Source: Zingiber officinale
Lineage: Eukaryota; Streptophyta; Magnoliopsida; Zingiberales; Zingiberaceae
Direction: 5' to 3'
Length of the DNA stretch: 64,000 nucleotides
Assembly: GCF_018446385.1 (NCBI RefSeq)
Contig: NC_055991.1
Coordinates: 97,013,712-97,077,711, forward strand
Part shown: piece after piece, positions 45,737 to 58,029 of the stretch
How the letters are laid out: each line of letters begins with the position of its first letter
How positions within the stretch are numbered: position 1 is the stretch's first letter
The notes under the pieces: model-generated
What the model saw: the letters and a program-made list of their open reading frames with translations, nothing else
What the model was told of the DNA's origin: nothing
Databases searched by the model: none
Program-made: the position numbers and the translations under genes

Positions 45737-46880
45737 GACATGTCGAGGGCATTTTATGTGTGTGCATGATTGTATGTATTAAATAGAGTAGGAGCTGTAT
45801 TAGTTTTAGGATTTTACATTTTTGTTTCGATCTAGATTACATGTACATTCCTTTGTGGAATATAGGATCGATATGTGTAAAATTCTATTTTTGTCGCGGA
45901 TCGTATCCTTGCGAGGCGTGGTACTATTTGTGGACCAGAGGTGCAGCGGAAAAAGAAGCAAGATAGATGCGACGACTAGACCCGATTGCGGTGGCTAAAG
46001 TTGGCAGCAGCTAGGGTTGACAGCACACAGAGGATAGTGATGGAAGAAGCCATAATAGTTGAAAAATTAATTTCCATATTTATTGCTTTTATTTACTGTG
46101 ATGTGTGTGATGTGTGCTTGCATGGTTAAAATTCCTCACCTTAAATAACTAAGTGGGAGAGGGATTAGTAAATAAATTCCACGGTCTCCATTATTGGTTT
46201 GTAAGTGATGCAACAAACTTGTGTGTTGGCTCTGAGTGCCTCCCTCCACAACGGATGAGTTTGTTTGCAGATCACTAGATCAAGCTTCCTTTATAGGATG
46301 GTTATAGAAAATTATTTAGGAACGTGTGATCTTCTCCAACTGAAGGGGCACAATCCTATTTAATGGACTAAGTATCAAGTAATGGTATACACTTAGGTGC
46401 ATTTTATAGTATCCTCCCCAACGGAGTCACTGCTATTATTTGTGTGACCAAAGGACTACCAACTATTAATTTTATTTGTCATAAAGTTAGGATGACAAGA
46501 TAATAAAATTAATGGGTAAAACCTCCTCTTACAAATGTTGAATTTGTATACGTCCATACTAACGTGGCATACAAAATTCACGATATTTGAGGTGTTGGTG
46601 AATTTAAATGATATTATTTTGAGGAATCAATATTATTTTAAATTCAAAGTTTTGACCAAATATTTGATCAAAGACAGACCAACTATTAATTTTATTTGTT
46701 ATAAAGTTAGGTTGATGAGATAATAAAATTAATGGATAAAATCTCCTCTTAAAGATTGAATTTGTATACATCCACACTAACGTGGCATACAAAATTCACG
46801 GGGATTTTGAGGTGTTGGTCTTGACCAAATATTTTTGGGATTCTTAGGATTTCAAATGTTTGTCAATCCCCTAGCTGTTA
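45737..46880 (+). other. Copia element A leader region with internal duplication
   Basis: No gene is seen. A block of ~140 bp around CCAACTATTAATTTTATTTG...AACGTGGCATACAAAATTC occurs at about 46446-46590 and again at about 46678-46822. Confidence 0.5.
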
Positions 46881-47866
46881 TACTATAGAATAGACTTAGT
46901 AGTCCCAATTATAATGATTGGAAACAAAACTTGGACTCTAAGGTGAACTGTCCTCTCAGAAATGAGAACAATAAAAGTGTATTTTATTCATTAGTTGTTG
47001 AAACATGTTTAGTTGTGTTATCTACCGGTACCTGGTGTGTAGATACGGGAGCCACTAATCATGTCTCCAATTCATTGCAGGGGTTCCAGAAAACAGATAA
47101 CTATATGAAAGAGAAAATACCGTCTACATGGGCACCGCTGCAAAAGTAGCAGCTGTTACAGTGGGAGATGTTTATCCTTTGAAATGAATAAAATATTGAT
47201 TGTCTTTACGTATCAAGTTTTAGAAAGAACTTGATTTCAGTTTCTAAAACTATTTAAGGATAGATATTCTATCTATTTTGATAACAAAGTTGTTATCAAG
47301 AAAAATAGGGAAGTTATCAGTTCTGGTACGTTGGGTGGCAATTTATAATCCAATAACTCCTACGATGCAACAAATGGAAATTAATAACACATCTTCTGAC
47401 TCTAATAAGAGAAAACAACCTTCAGAAATGAACCAATCATATCTTTGGCATCTAAGACTAGGTTATATTAACTTGAGTAGAATTCATTGGTAGCCAATGA
47501 ACTTTTGGGTTCATTGGTAGTGGAAAACTTTCCAACCTGTGAGTCTTACTTGGAAGAAAAAAATAACCAAGAAGCCTTTTAAGTCTAAGGGGTAAGGAGC
47601 CAAAGATGTATTGGAAATTGTTCATTCTGATTTGTGTGGACCTATGACTATCCAAGCAAGAGGTAGTTTCGAATATTTCGTCTCTTTTATAGATAACTAT
47701 TCGAGATACGGGTACATTTACTTGATGCGCCACAAGTCTAAGTGCTTTGATAAGTTCAAAGAGTACAAGGCTGATTTGGAGAAACGTCAAGGTAAAAGTA
47801 TCAAGACACTACGGTGAGATCGTAGTGGTGAGTACCTCTTAGGAGAGTTTAGGAGTCACTTATCAG
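46881..47866 (+). pseudogene. Copia element A gag-protease-integrase remnant
   Basis: 46881-46935 encodes the start of gag (SSPNYNDWKQNLD), joined by a deletion to the protease region (GTWCVDTGATNHVSNSLQGF at about 47026-47085, with the catalytic DTG). Next come a frameshifted stretch, the pre-integrase zinc region (SYLWHLRLGYINLSRI at 47430-47480) and the integrase start (47611-47817; [32 protein letters not shown]). Stop TGA at 47816-47818, then 48 bases more of integrase before an LTR starts abruptly at 47867. The integrase C-terminus, RT and RNase H are missing. Confidence 0.85.
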
Positions 47867-49279
47867 TGTTAGAGTGTATACTAAAAGCCTAGCTTTTGTA
47901 AACATTTATTTTGAAATAAAGAATCACATTGGTAAAAAATATCTACATTTATGCTAAGTGTAGTTGTTCAATTAATTTATATTGTAGATAACATGGTGTG
48001 TGGTGTCACACATAGAAGATCATGTTATCGGTTCTTTATAAATTATAAATAGTAGCTCGCAACTAAGATGGAAAAGAACAAACCATTGGAATAGTCATAG
48101 TGTAATTAGGTATTAGTTTATCTTGACTAATAAATTACGCTAGTACACTCTAAGTGTATTGAGTAGGACCATTTAAGGTAAGTTCCTTTTATACTAACTT
48201 AATAAAAGAACAAGACCTTAGTTATTATGGAAGTATGTGCTCTTAATCCTAATATAATAACAAGCACATATATTTAGTATTTATTTCTTTAACTTATCAA
48301 AGGGTGAGATTTAGCTCAATAAATCAACAGGCCCGATAAGTTGGGAAATGATATTACTTATAGTGTGTGTTGCTGATTATAGAAGGAAACTGCGTCCTAA
48401 TAATCTAGGTTGATAATGTCCCCAAGAGGAGCTCATAAAGATTGTCATGTTAAACCCTGTAGGTGGACTTAGTCCAACGTGACGATAAAGTTGAGTGGTA
48501 CTACTCTTGGACTAAGATATTAATTGAAGTGAGTTGTCAGTAACTCATTTAATTAGTGGACATTTAACATCTTAAACATAGGGAGATTAACACACTCATA
48601 ATAAGAAGGATCCCCACATGTAATTTGGGATTGGTGCGGTAGTTCAATAATAATTCTTTAGTGGTATGAATTATTATTGATGAAATTAAGTTGGGTGTTC
48701 GGGACGAACACGAGAAGCTTAATTTCATCGGGAGATCAAAACCAATTCCTCCTCTTGGTCCCTATCATGGCCTCTTATTTATAAAGTATTATACTCACCT
48801 ATACCCACCTTTATACCCATCCTAAGGTGGTCGACCAAGCAAACTTGGAACCCAAGCTTGGGTCGGCCAATAAAATGGGATGAGCCAAGTGGTGTGGCCG
48901 GCCCTAGCATGAACCCAAGCTTGGTGTGGCCGACCACATCAAATTAAAAAGATTTTAATTTTAAATTTTTTTTCTTATGTGGATTCCATGTTTTTAAAAG
49001 AGAATTTAAAATTATAAATCTTTCCATTTATAGCTTTCTACAAAAGATTAAGAAAAGATTTGATATCTTTCCTTATTTGTAGATTGAAAGGAAGATTTTA
49101 ATTTTGAGAAAACTTTCCTTTTTTATAACCATGTTCATAATTTAAAAGAGAGTTTTAAAATTATAAATTTTTCCTTTTATAAGTTTCTACAAAAGATTAA
49201 GAAAAGATTTGATATCTTTCTTTATTTATAGATTGAGAGGAAGATTTTAATTTTAAAAGATAACTTTCCTTTTATAATC
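47867..49279 (+). repeat. Copia A-family LTR, 3'-truncated
   Basis: Starts TGTTAGAGTGTATACTAAAA and follows the A/B LTR uninterrupted to about 49279, where it changes abruptly to ORF1-type coding sequence. It keeps the sites into which the CACTA element, C and TRG1 inserted in the other copies, as unoccupied sequence. It is either A's 3' LTR after a deletion, or a separate insertion. Confidence 0.8.
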
Positions 49280-49738
49280 AGACCCGGCGGGGACTTCAGC
49301 AAAGGCAGGTGTCATTCCTGTCTGCGGTAAAATTCTGCTGCACGGTGACCTAGCCACCCTTTGGCGATCAGCCAATGAGCAGTTCTGGGGAGACTCTCAG
49401 TGGGAAAGTCTAGACCTGACTTTCCAAACATATTATATCGATGAGTTTTCCTTTTCCTGGCCTGATTCTGCTATTGCTTCTGATCCTCTTCTCTCTACCG
49501 GGTAGGCCTACTCCAGTAGCCTGAGCTTGATCCAGTTTGTTGCTGACCTGCTGCGAGAAAATGAGTCACTGAAGGCTCGTCTGCAAGAGCTGGAGTTGCC
49601 ACTGACTCCCCGCGACCCGTTTGACCCTCTAGATTCTTATCTACACGTGGCGGGGGAGTCCACTCGGTCTGCCCGGGGCCTGGCTAAGGAGTCTTTCGAG
49701 AAAATACAAGAACTACAAGTGGCCCTGAAGATCAGCGA
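49280..49738 (+). pseudogene. Gypsy-type ORF1, C-terminal part, first half (split by a solo LTR)
   Basis: An open frame (with a stop near 49503) contains LATLWRSANEQFWGDSQW and, downstream, SLIQFVADLLRENESLKARL, a Leu/Glu-rich coiled coil. It runs to ...ALKIS, where the LTR inserts at AGCGA. Frame and sense continue exactly at 52930. The 5' end is cut by the junction with the copia LTR. Confidence 0.65.
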
Positions 49739-52700
49739 TGTCACACCCCGGGGGAGTCCCTGTCCGAAGAAATTTCGGCAACACCTCCCCTGTACGGCTG
49801 ACAATCTAAATCATTTCTACATGCACAATATACATCAGCCACAGGCGGCTGGAATATACACACAACCACGCAGTTATATGATACATCCTACTCGGCTGAT
49901 ACAATAAAAACATAACCATGCAGTTATATGCAAAGCAGCCCACTCGGTTGTACCAAAACCAAAACACAACGGAAAATGGCAGACCAAATACAAACCAAAC
50001 ACAAAACTGCTAGCCGGCTAGGCTTACACAACCAACAATAATATAAAATACCACATAACAACTTCAAAACTCCAGAAACAAAACCGGAGCACAAACTAAA
50101 CACACTAACACATAAAACAAACAAAACATAAATGAAACCGATAGATCTTCTGAGGTGACGTGGAGACCAGCAGACAGGATACTCCAAGCGACATCATAAC
50201 CCATCTGGTACCTGAAAAAGATAGTGTCCACGGGGGTGAGTTCAACAACTCAGCGAATACCAATAGACATGCCTAGTAAGATATATCTAACAGCAATAAA
50301 CATGGAATACAGCTTCCTAATCATATATAGGAGAAATGCAAAACTGAAAGGTAACTGAGGAAGCTGTACTAACTAGGAACTCCTATCCAGAACAAAAGGG
50401 TCGTCAAACCAGATACACAATATGCCTCCTATATGCATGTCAAAAAAATGCATCCACCAAAATGCAGCATATAAGTGCAGCAAACACAAGCAAATAAATG
50501 CAATAAATGCATATGATGTCAATGACATGATCACCCCTGACGCCTGTCAGTCATCTCATACACAATGGTGAGACTGAGTGGGTAAGGCTGTGACAACCGT
50601 GCACTCTGACGTCACTGCTCCTGATGAGTGACCGAATGGACGGGATGCTGTCGGAGTACACCTGTCCTCCTACCCCAAATCATAAATGGGGGAGCTCAAT
50701 GCTCTCATCTCCCGGTACACAGTGACGGGAAGGAAATCTCTGCCGGCTACCATGCTGCGTCACACTACCCATGAGCGGACCAACGGAGCCAAACAAAGTC
50801 CAACCGCCTGCCGGCTACCACGCTGCTACACTAAAACCAGCGGAGCCAAACAGAGCAGAACTGTCTGCCGGCTACCACGCTGAGTCACCAGACCAATGGA
50901 GCCAAACAGCAGAACTATCACACACCTGTCTGATCTACCACTAACCCATGAGTGGTGGTGTGTACGGATACATGTAATTGGCGATGTGCTCGACAATAAT
51001 GGAGCAGACTATCGCACAGCATGCAATCATGCAAGATGATGCATGACATTAAACATGGCAATATCATGAACAACATAACAAGATCCATATATATAAACAT
51101 AAAATGTGTACCACAGGACAATGTATCAAATGAAAGGTACACAGATCAAATAGGATATCAAATAAACCCTAAGTCCTGAACATATCCACCTCTATAAAAT
51201 ATGTACCAACAATATACATGGATCAAAGCAAAAGGGACTAGGTACACAGATCAGATATGATATAAAAATATAGGTACACATGCGAGATAATAAAAATCCA
51301 GAATCTAGTTCTAACTCAGTAAAGCATGGTATGCCACTTACTCTAGGAACTAAGGTACTCATGGCAATAATCACAAAGTATAAACATGGATACATAACAA
51401 GCGACAAAACAAAACATGCTATGGGTATCAAACTGTGACATACCAAAGGCAAACATGATCATTGCTTGTAGCTATAAAATACTATGCATATCCAAATGAC
51501 AATATCATAAAAGATAAGTCAAGAGGTACTCTCCTCCAATATAGATCGAATCGAACCAATCCGATGTCGAGACGCCCATCTCGAATCACAGTCCTGTATC
51601 ACCAACATAATATATTTTATTTAGCTACATTCATATAAATAGCTAAATAAAATCTCTTACACTAAATTAGGGCAAAACCCTAATCCATAAACCTCAATCT
51701 GTCTAAGTCAAATCCAACGGTTAATTAGGATTAGTTTTTCCTAATCCCTAATCAACTCATTAAAATAATAATCCATACCTAAATCAATTACACTAATCAT
51801 GAATTCATAACTTCTTAATTGAACTACTCTTACCTCTACCTCATTGCTAGAACAGAGATGATTGACTGTCGGATGTCCGACACATTTCTTCGAACACCGA
51901 ACGACCACATTCATGTCTCCAACCCCTACATAACCAGAGACAAAGGAGTTAATTAACACCTCATTGCTCACATACATAACTTCGAGCACATGGTGGGCTT
52001 ATCAAGTAGCATGCACTTGGAGTCCATATCAATGAAAAATTACCTACATAGAGGTCGAAGATAATCCCTAGCCTGACAACGTACGCCAGGAACTGTGGTT
52101 GTGGTCGGTGGAAGAGGTGGTGGCAATGAATCAGAGGAACAATGGTCCACGGGGCAAGAACATCAGCATAACCAGTGGTGAGTAGGTGATCGACTCTGCT
52201 CCATGTGAGTACTCGGTGTCCATGATCAAGAGTAGGTAAGCGACAGCCAACGTCGGCACTGCTCTGTGTGGGAAGAGAGTGACACTTAGGTACCGGCGCT
52301 TGGCCTCGTAGCCATAATCACGGCTCGAGCAGGGAGAATGGCGGCGGATCAGGTGCTAGGGTACCGCTGGAATGAAGCTCGCGTGCCGGTGCTCCGAAAA
52401 GGAGAACAAAAGGGTCAGCGCTAGGGCACTCCTCGGAGGAGTAGCCGGCGACGGGCTAGGGATAAGGAGAAATTGGCCGGCGACATTGCTGCTCGGCGCA
52501 AGACGGCGGCATCAGGATCACTCCGTGAGGGCGCCTGTCGGCAGACGACTTGACCAGCAGTGGCTCGCGCTCGCCGGCGCTTGGGCAGGCTCCGGGGAGG
52601 AAGAAGGAGAGGAGAAGAAGAAAAAGGAGAGAAAAGGATCGGGAGCAGGAACCGTCGTGGCGCCGGTTAGGGCTTGGGTTCGGCGATGTTGGGCGCGCGG

Positions 52701-52924
52701 GGAAAGGAAGAAGGTTTTGGCGAAAAACAAAGAAAAAAGAAAAGTAAGGAAATAAATAAATTCAACTTTTCCTCGCTTAAATGGGGTAGCCTAAATAGGC
52801 TTTCCTAGGCCCCGTTTTTATCCCCGTAAACTCGCTCATACGATCAATGAAAAATTCCAGAAATTTTTTTAAAAATTATGGAAAATTCCCTTATCATTAT
52901 TGCTCATTTTTCTGGTATTTTACA
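49739..52924. mobile_element. Solo LTR, 3,186 bp, gypsy-like
   Basis: Starts TGTCACACCCC and ends ...TATTTTACA, flanked by the direct repeat AGCGA (49734-49738, 52925-52929). No second LTR, PBS, PPT or pol motif is found inside, so it is read as a solo LTR left by recombination. The length and the TGTCACACCC start suggest a long-LTR gypsy such as Del/Tekay chromoviruses (inference). A GC-rich block at 52370-52745 has open frames in several directions, which look fortuitous. Confidence 0.8.
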
Positions 52925-52929
52925 AGCGA

Positions 52930-53519
52930 CTCCAAGCTAAACTCAGAAGGGCAGCGTCGTCGCCAATTGGCGACCGAGCTGGAGGAGAAGAAATCACAGC
53001 TAGCTGCTCTTTCTGCAGATCTAAAGGCACTCCAAGAGTCCAATAAAGTTATACAGAAAGAGCTAGAGGTTGCCCAAGCGGACCTGGTTGGTTGCCAGTG
53101 CTGACCGGGAAAAAACTCTCCAGGCGCAGCAGGATCAAGATCAGGCCACCATCAAGTCTCTCCAGGCAGATCTTCTCAAAGCACAGGCGGAGGCTTCCAC
53201 CCTAAAGCAGGAGAATGCCCTGGCTCTGGCAGCTACAGATAAAGTAAGGGCAGAGCTGGTGGAGTACCGGTCAGGCGAAGACGAGCGCCTCAGAGCTTAC
53301 AGAATTTCCTATGTCAAGTCTCCGCTCTTCCAAAAGAAGATAGGTGATTTCACCATCCGGATGCTCTGCTACGGGGGCGTGGGTGCAGTGCACCAGCTGT
53401 TTGAACACGGTCTTCTCTGCTTCGCCCCTTCAGCTGATTTCCTGGACAGAGAGATTGTCTGCTACAAGAAATTCCAGACGAAGTCATCCCTTCTTTCATG
53501 GCCGACGACGACTTCCTAG
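52930..53519 (+). pseudogene. Gypsy-type ORF1, C-terminal part, second half
   Basis: It continues the coiled coil (LATELEEKKSQLAALSADLK) to 53093. There a 4-bp tandem duplication (GGTTGGTT, 53086-53093) shifts the frame. In the new frame (to the stop at 53517-53519) the coiled coil goes on (LQADLLKAQAEASTLKQENA) and ends with YVKSPLFQKKIGDFTIRMLC and a YGGVGAVHQLFEHGL block, the typical C-terminal region of these ORF1 proteins. Confidence 0.7.
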
Positions 53520-53989
53520 CTCTCCCTGTACCTCCCCCCAGCGATGTACCTCCAACAAATCCCCCACCATAATGTAGCATCTTTAATGTATAGACATTTG
53601 GAAATCTGCTTTTGTTTGAAGTCACTTAACTTTAGAGAATCCTCGGTCTGCTGTTGTCCGCAATTACTTAGACATAAGGAATCTCTCGGCTATTATCTCT
53701 ATCTTGAGAACTGTTTCTTATTCCCCAACCTCGGGCCTGCTTATTCCCCAACCTGACGTATGTTTGTTCCCCAACCTGCGATCTGTTTATTCCCCGGTCT
53801 AGGATCTGTTTGTTCCCCAGTCTGGGATCTGTTTTGATTTCAATGATGTTCTGACTAGTGCCCCTGCCCTGGAACTCTGCTTGCTCAGTGTCCCAAGCTG
53901 GCTCACGAATGGAGTTCACCCCTTAAACTTAGCAAAGGTGAGACACAGAGTGTACGAAAACCCTCACCGTTTAGTGATATAGTACTGTT
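53520..53989 (+). repeat. Probable LTR/U3 region with minisatellite, left of element D
   Basis: Non-coding. 53708-53835 holds about five imperfect ~30-bp units built on ...TCTGTTTGTTCCCCAACC-like sequence. Continues on the other side of D at 62776 (TSD CTGTT at 53985-53989 and 62771-62775). Confidence 0.5.
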
Positions 53990-55223
53990 TGTTGGTGCGG
54001 GAAGCATCCGACGATCGAACTCGTGTTTTGATAATGGCAAAGAATTCAAAGTTAAGGTGTTTTGTTTTCTAACAAGTCTACTTGAGTTTTTCAGGTAAGT
54101 CCTAGCTGCGGTTAGGCAAAGGGAAAACCCTAGGGGGCAGTAACCCTATGTCATAGGGGGTGGTAACCCTATGTGGAAAGTCTTGGCAGGTCGATGACTT
54201 CAGGTAAAAAGTCCTAGGGGGTGGTAACCCTAGGTGGAAAGTCCTGGTGTCGCGAACCAGGTGAAAGTCTGGACTAGCCGGGAAGCGGATGTCCAGCAGA
54301 AAGTCCAGAAGTATCGAGTGCTGAGCAAAAGTCCAGTCGATCTGGAGGATCGCACTGGCAACAGGTAAATCTCCTGAGTGGAGTAGGTGAGGACGCGTTC
54401 CCCGTAGAGGGAACAGTAGGCGTCGGGTCGACCTAGGGTTTTCGGTTGGCAACCCGAAGTCAGACTCGGATAGTCTGGAAACTGTCTATACTTCATTCAT
54501 CATATTTATTGTGCTAACTTTGTGTTGCAAGATAGTGTTTGGGACTAACGTATCATGCAGGTGCAAAGGAGCAACCTAAAGCCTCGGATGAACAGTGTCC
54601 GAGGCGCCTCCATGGAGCTTAGAGGCGCCTCGGGTGCAAAAGCTGAGCTGGCTGCGAAGCACCATTGGAGGCGCCTTGAAGAAGGCAGAAGGCACCTTGG
54701 AAGGCACCTTGAGTGAGGTTTAAGGCGCCTTGAATGGATGAAGTTCGACCAGATCAGATTTGATCCACGCGGAAGACCAGGCAGGATGGAGGCGCCTTGA
54801 ACAGCCTTCAAGGCGCCTTGAACACCCTTTATAAGGGGGTTTTGACCAGCACTTCAGAACAACGAATACCAAGTGATCTCTCATCAACATGCTGCTCCAA
54901 AAGACACTCCGAAGTGCTGCTACAAGTGCCCGACGACCCGAAGCTTCAGATTTAGCATTTCTTGTTGTCGGTATAATACTTATAGCTTTTAATTGTACTC
55001 ATAATTGTAATCTTTTAACGAACTTATAGTTGTTGCCCACGAAAAGCGATCAAGGATCGCGGGCCTTCGAGTAGGAGTCGCCTTAGGCTCCGAACGAAGT
55101 AAAATCTCTCGTGTCTCTCTGTGTGTGTTTGTTCTTTATTCCGCTGCGTGTTTTAACTCTGATAAACAAACGAAATAGCCACGAGCGCTATTCACCCCCC
55201 CTCTAGCGCGTCTCGATCCAACA
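53990..55223 (+). repeat. Element D 5' LTR (1,234 bp) with stem-loops, palindromes and TATA box
   Basis: Order: stem-loop array (54105-54480; e.g. CCTAGGGGGTGGTAACCCTAGG split as stem/loop), GAGGCGCCTC/AAGGCGCCTT palindromes (54593-54820), TTTATAAGG box (54828-54836) about ten bases after the last palindrome, then R/U5. It ends with a 7-C tract, CTCTAGCGCG and CAACA. Confidence 0.9.
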
Positions 55224-55225
55224 AT

Positions 55226-55237
55226 TGGTATCAGAGC
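55226..55237 (+). other. Element D primer-binding site (tRNA-iMet)
   Basis: TGGTATCAGAGC, two bases after the LTR end. Confidence 0.92.
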
Positions 55238-55476
55238 GGGGTCGTTTTGAATCGGTGCAACCACTATTCAAGATAATTTTTTTTGTGGCTTTTTGTTCGG
55301 AGTCGATTAGAATTTAGCCTCATAGCTATATTCTAATTCTTTTTCTCGAATCGATTTTTTGCTCAAAGTTGGTCAATACCACTTGAGCTTGTTATTCTTT
55401 CTACTTCCTCCCTCACTACTAATCCAAGACACAGTCTTGGAATAGATCTTTTTGTTTTTGCTTAATTAGGTCTAAA

Positions 55477-57135
55477 ATGACTCAACAAGAAGGATATAGC
55501 ACTGTTCGTCCCCCACTATTTTCCGGAGAAGACTTCGGATATTGGAAGGGGCGAATGGAGATATATCTGAAGATCCAGTTTGACACCTGGATGATAGTCA
55601 AAACAGGACTGCAACTACCAACTGATACAGACGGTAAGCCTACATCTTGCGAAAACTGGGAACCAGCGTTTATCAAAAAGGTGGAAGCCGACGCCAAAGC
55701 TACCTGCACCATCTAGTGCGATCTTACCAAAGAAGAGCTCAACAGAGTCGGTCCATTCTCCTCCGCAAAGGAGCTTTGGGAGAAACTCATCGAACATCAC
55801 GAGGGCACCTCGAAAACCAAGGTAAGTAAGCGTGATTTGTTACTGAATAAACTATACAATTTAAAAATGTAGGAAGGCGAGACGGCAAGCTCGTTACACG
55901 CTCGAATTCAAGATATTCTGAATTCCCTTCATGGAATCGGGCAGAAGGTAGAAAACAGAGACATAATAAGGTATGCTCTTAACTCGTTTCCAAGGAGTAC
56001 ATTGTGGGCATCAATGGTAGATGCCTACAAGGTCTCCAAAGACTTATCTTCTTTAAAATTAGACGAATTATTTTCTGAATTTGAACTTCATGAACAAACT
56101 AATGCACAGCCATCCGAGAAGGGTATTGCCTTGGTTGCAGGTACGAGTCGAACACGGGAATCTAGAGTACGGCGAAAAATTGAAACAGAATCAGAAGACG
56201 AATCCGACTCAGAAGATTCAGAGGATGAACTGACCAGCGAACTCGTAAACCTTGTGAAGAAGCTCTATAAGAAGAAGAAGGGCTTCAACAAGAAAGATCT
56301 GAAGAAGGCAGTTCAGTCCAGGGAGGCCCAACCGAACTCAAAGGTAAAGTTCGAAGTCACTTGTTACGGGTGCAACCAGAAGGGGCATATCAAAGCCAAC
56401 TGTCCCAATCAAAAGGAGGCCAAAAAGCTAAGAAGAAAGAAAGCCCTGAAAGCAACCTGGGATGAATCTTCTTCAGAGGACGACGACGATGAAGTTGATC
56501 AAACAAGTCTACTCACACTGATGGCTCGGGACCAGATCATCGAGAGCGAGTCAGAAGCTGAGTCCGAGCAAAGCCACGGATCCGCATCCGTTTCAGAAGG
56601 GCCAGACTCCACTGTAAGCATTCCAAGGCTTAATAATTTAGTTAATTACTTACTTCGCAAACTAGCTAAATCAAACCTTAGGATTAAATCACTTCTAAAG
56701 GAAGTAGCCGTCCTTAAAGAAGTAACAAACACTAATTCTTTACCTAGTCAAGCTCAAACTGGAAATTCTACTCAAGTTCAAAAACTTAAGGAAGAAAACT
56801 CTAGTTTGAGAAATCAGGTAAAAGATTTAAAAAATACTTTAGAACGGTTTTCTCTGGGATCCAAGAATTTGGACCTAATTCTTGGAACACAAAGAGCCGT
56901 CTACAACAAAACTGGGCTGGGATACAAAAATAAAAAGAAATATAAATCTTATTTATCCCTAATAAACAAACAAAGTAGTAAATCAGTCCAAGCATGGGTC
57001 CCCAAGTCCAAATTGATCAATCAAGTTGGACTTGGCAAATATTGGGTTCCGAAGGATCAAATACACTACCTCGATAGACCATATCGAGATTGTGATCTAG
57101 GGAGATCTAAAAGAAAAACGATCTTAAAAAATTGA
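55477..57135 (+). pseudogene. Element D gag (UBN2-type, one zinc knuckle) with two TAG codons
   Basis: One frame of 552 codons from ATG 55477 to TGA 57133-57135. The start RPPLFSGEDFGYWKGRMEIY is the copia gag N-terminus. UBN2 core: SSAKELWEKLIEHHEGTSKT, ETASSLHARIQDILNSL and NRDIIRYALNSFPRS. An acidic stretch and a Lys-rich stretch precede the CX2CX4HX4C knuckle CYGCNQKGHIKANC (~residues 295-308). A coiled coil (~420-465) and a tail with WVPKDQIHYLD follow. Two in-frame TAG codons (55714-55716 and 55870-55872) stand where relatives have Gln, consistent with CAG to TAG changes; otherwise it is intact. Confidence 0.88.
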
Positions 57136-57490
57136 AATTCAAAATTAAATTCAAAATTCAAAATTAAATTCAAAATTAAATTTTAAACTCAAAATTCAAA
57201 ATTCAAAATTAAATTCAAAATTCAAAATTAAATTCGAAATTCAAAATTAAATTCAAAATTCAAAATTAAATTTTAAACTCTAAATTCAAAACTCAAAATT
57301 AAATTCAAAATTCAAAATTAAATTCAATATTCAAAATTAAATTTTAAACTCTAAATTCAAAATTCAAAATTCAAAATTAAATTCAAAATTCAAAATTAAA
57401 TTAAAAATTCGAAATTAAATTCAAAATTCAAAATTAAATTCAAAATTCAAAATTAAATTAAAATTTTGAAATTAAGTTATAATTAATTCA
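57136..57490. repeat. AT-rich array 1 in element D
   Basis: Irregular tandem units of AAATTCAAAATTCAAAATT with an occasional TTTTAAACTC insert, starting directly after the gag stop. A-rich on the sense strand. Confidence 0.9.
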
Positions 57491-58029
57491 AAATTGAAAA
57501 ATAGATGGAGGATCCAAACTAGTTGGTACCTCCAACTGAACTACCCGACAGGGTAACTGAACCTAATTTACCCGAAATGGGTAAAACAAGAATAGATTAC
57601 CCGGCAGGGTAATTAAGGTTAGATTAAAACGGGATAAGTTTAACTTGAACCATAGTACTGGTGAAGTTTTTGGATGATAGTACGTTAGGGAAGCTTGGGC
57701 ATCGCATGTCTAGGAAGATATGGCTTCGACCTGGTGCATTTGGCCAAGTGAAATTGACCGAAGCTACCCTTAAATGGATCCTAACTAGTTAGACCAAGGA
57801 TTAGTATTAAGTTCAATGGGTAGGACTATTTGGAAAACCTCGAAGGCATGATTACTTTAATGAGTTCCTTGTGACTCACCATAGCCCAGAAGTTTATCCA
57901 AAGAATGTCTACTTGTTGAACCCAAAGCTAAACCTGAATCTAACACAAAGTTAAATCCTACCCTAAAATTCTTCATCTCACAAAAATTATAGGATTCCCT
58001 GATTGAAAATTTAGATCGGGTGAGATGAC
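57491..58029 (+). other. Element D non-coding link between the two AT-rich arrays
   Basis: No gene. Short repeats of the type AACTACCCGACAGGGTAA, TACCCGAAATGGGTAA and ACCCGGCAGGGTAA (57540-57622) each form a small stem (TACCC...GGGTA). Confidence 0.5.

Noticed and set aside
52372..52755. 127-codon GC-rich frame in the solo LTR
   Set aside because: Open frames occur in several directions in this GC-rich stretch; Arg/Lys/Gly-rich product with no motif; lies within an LTR.
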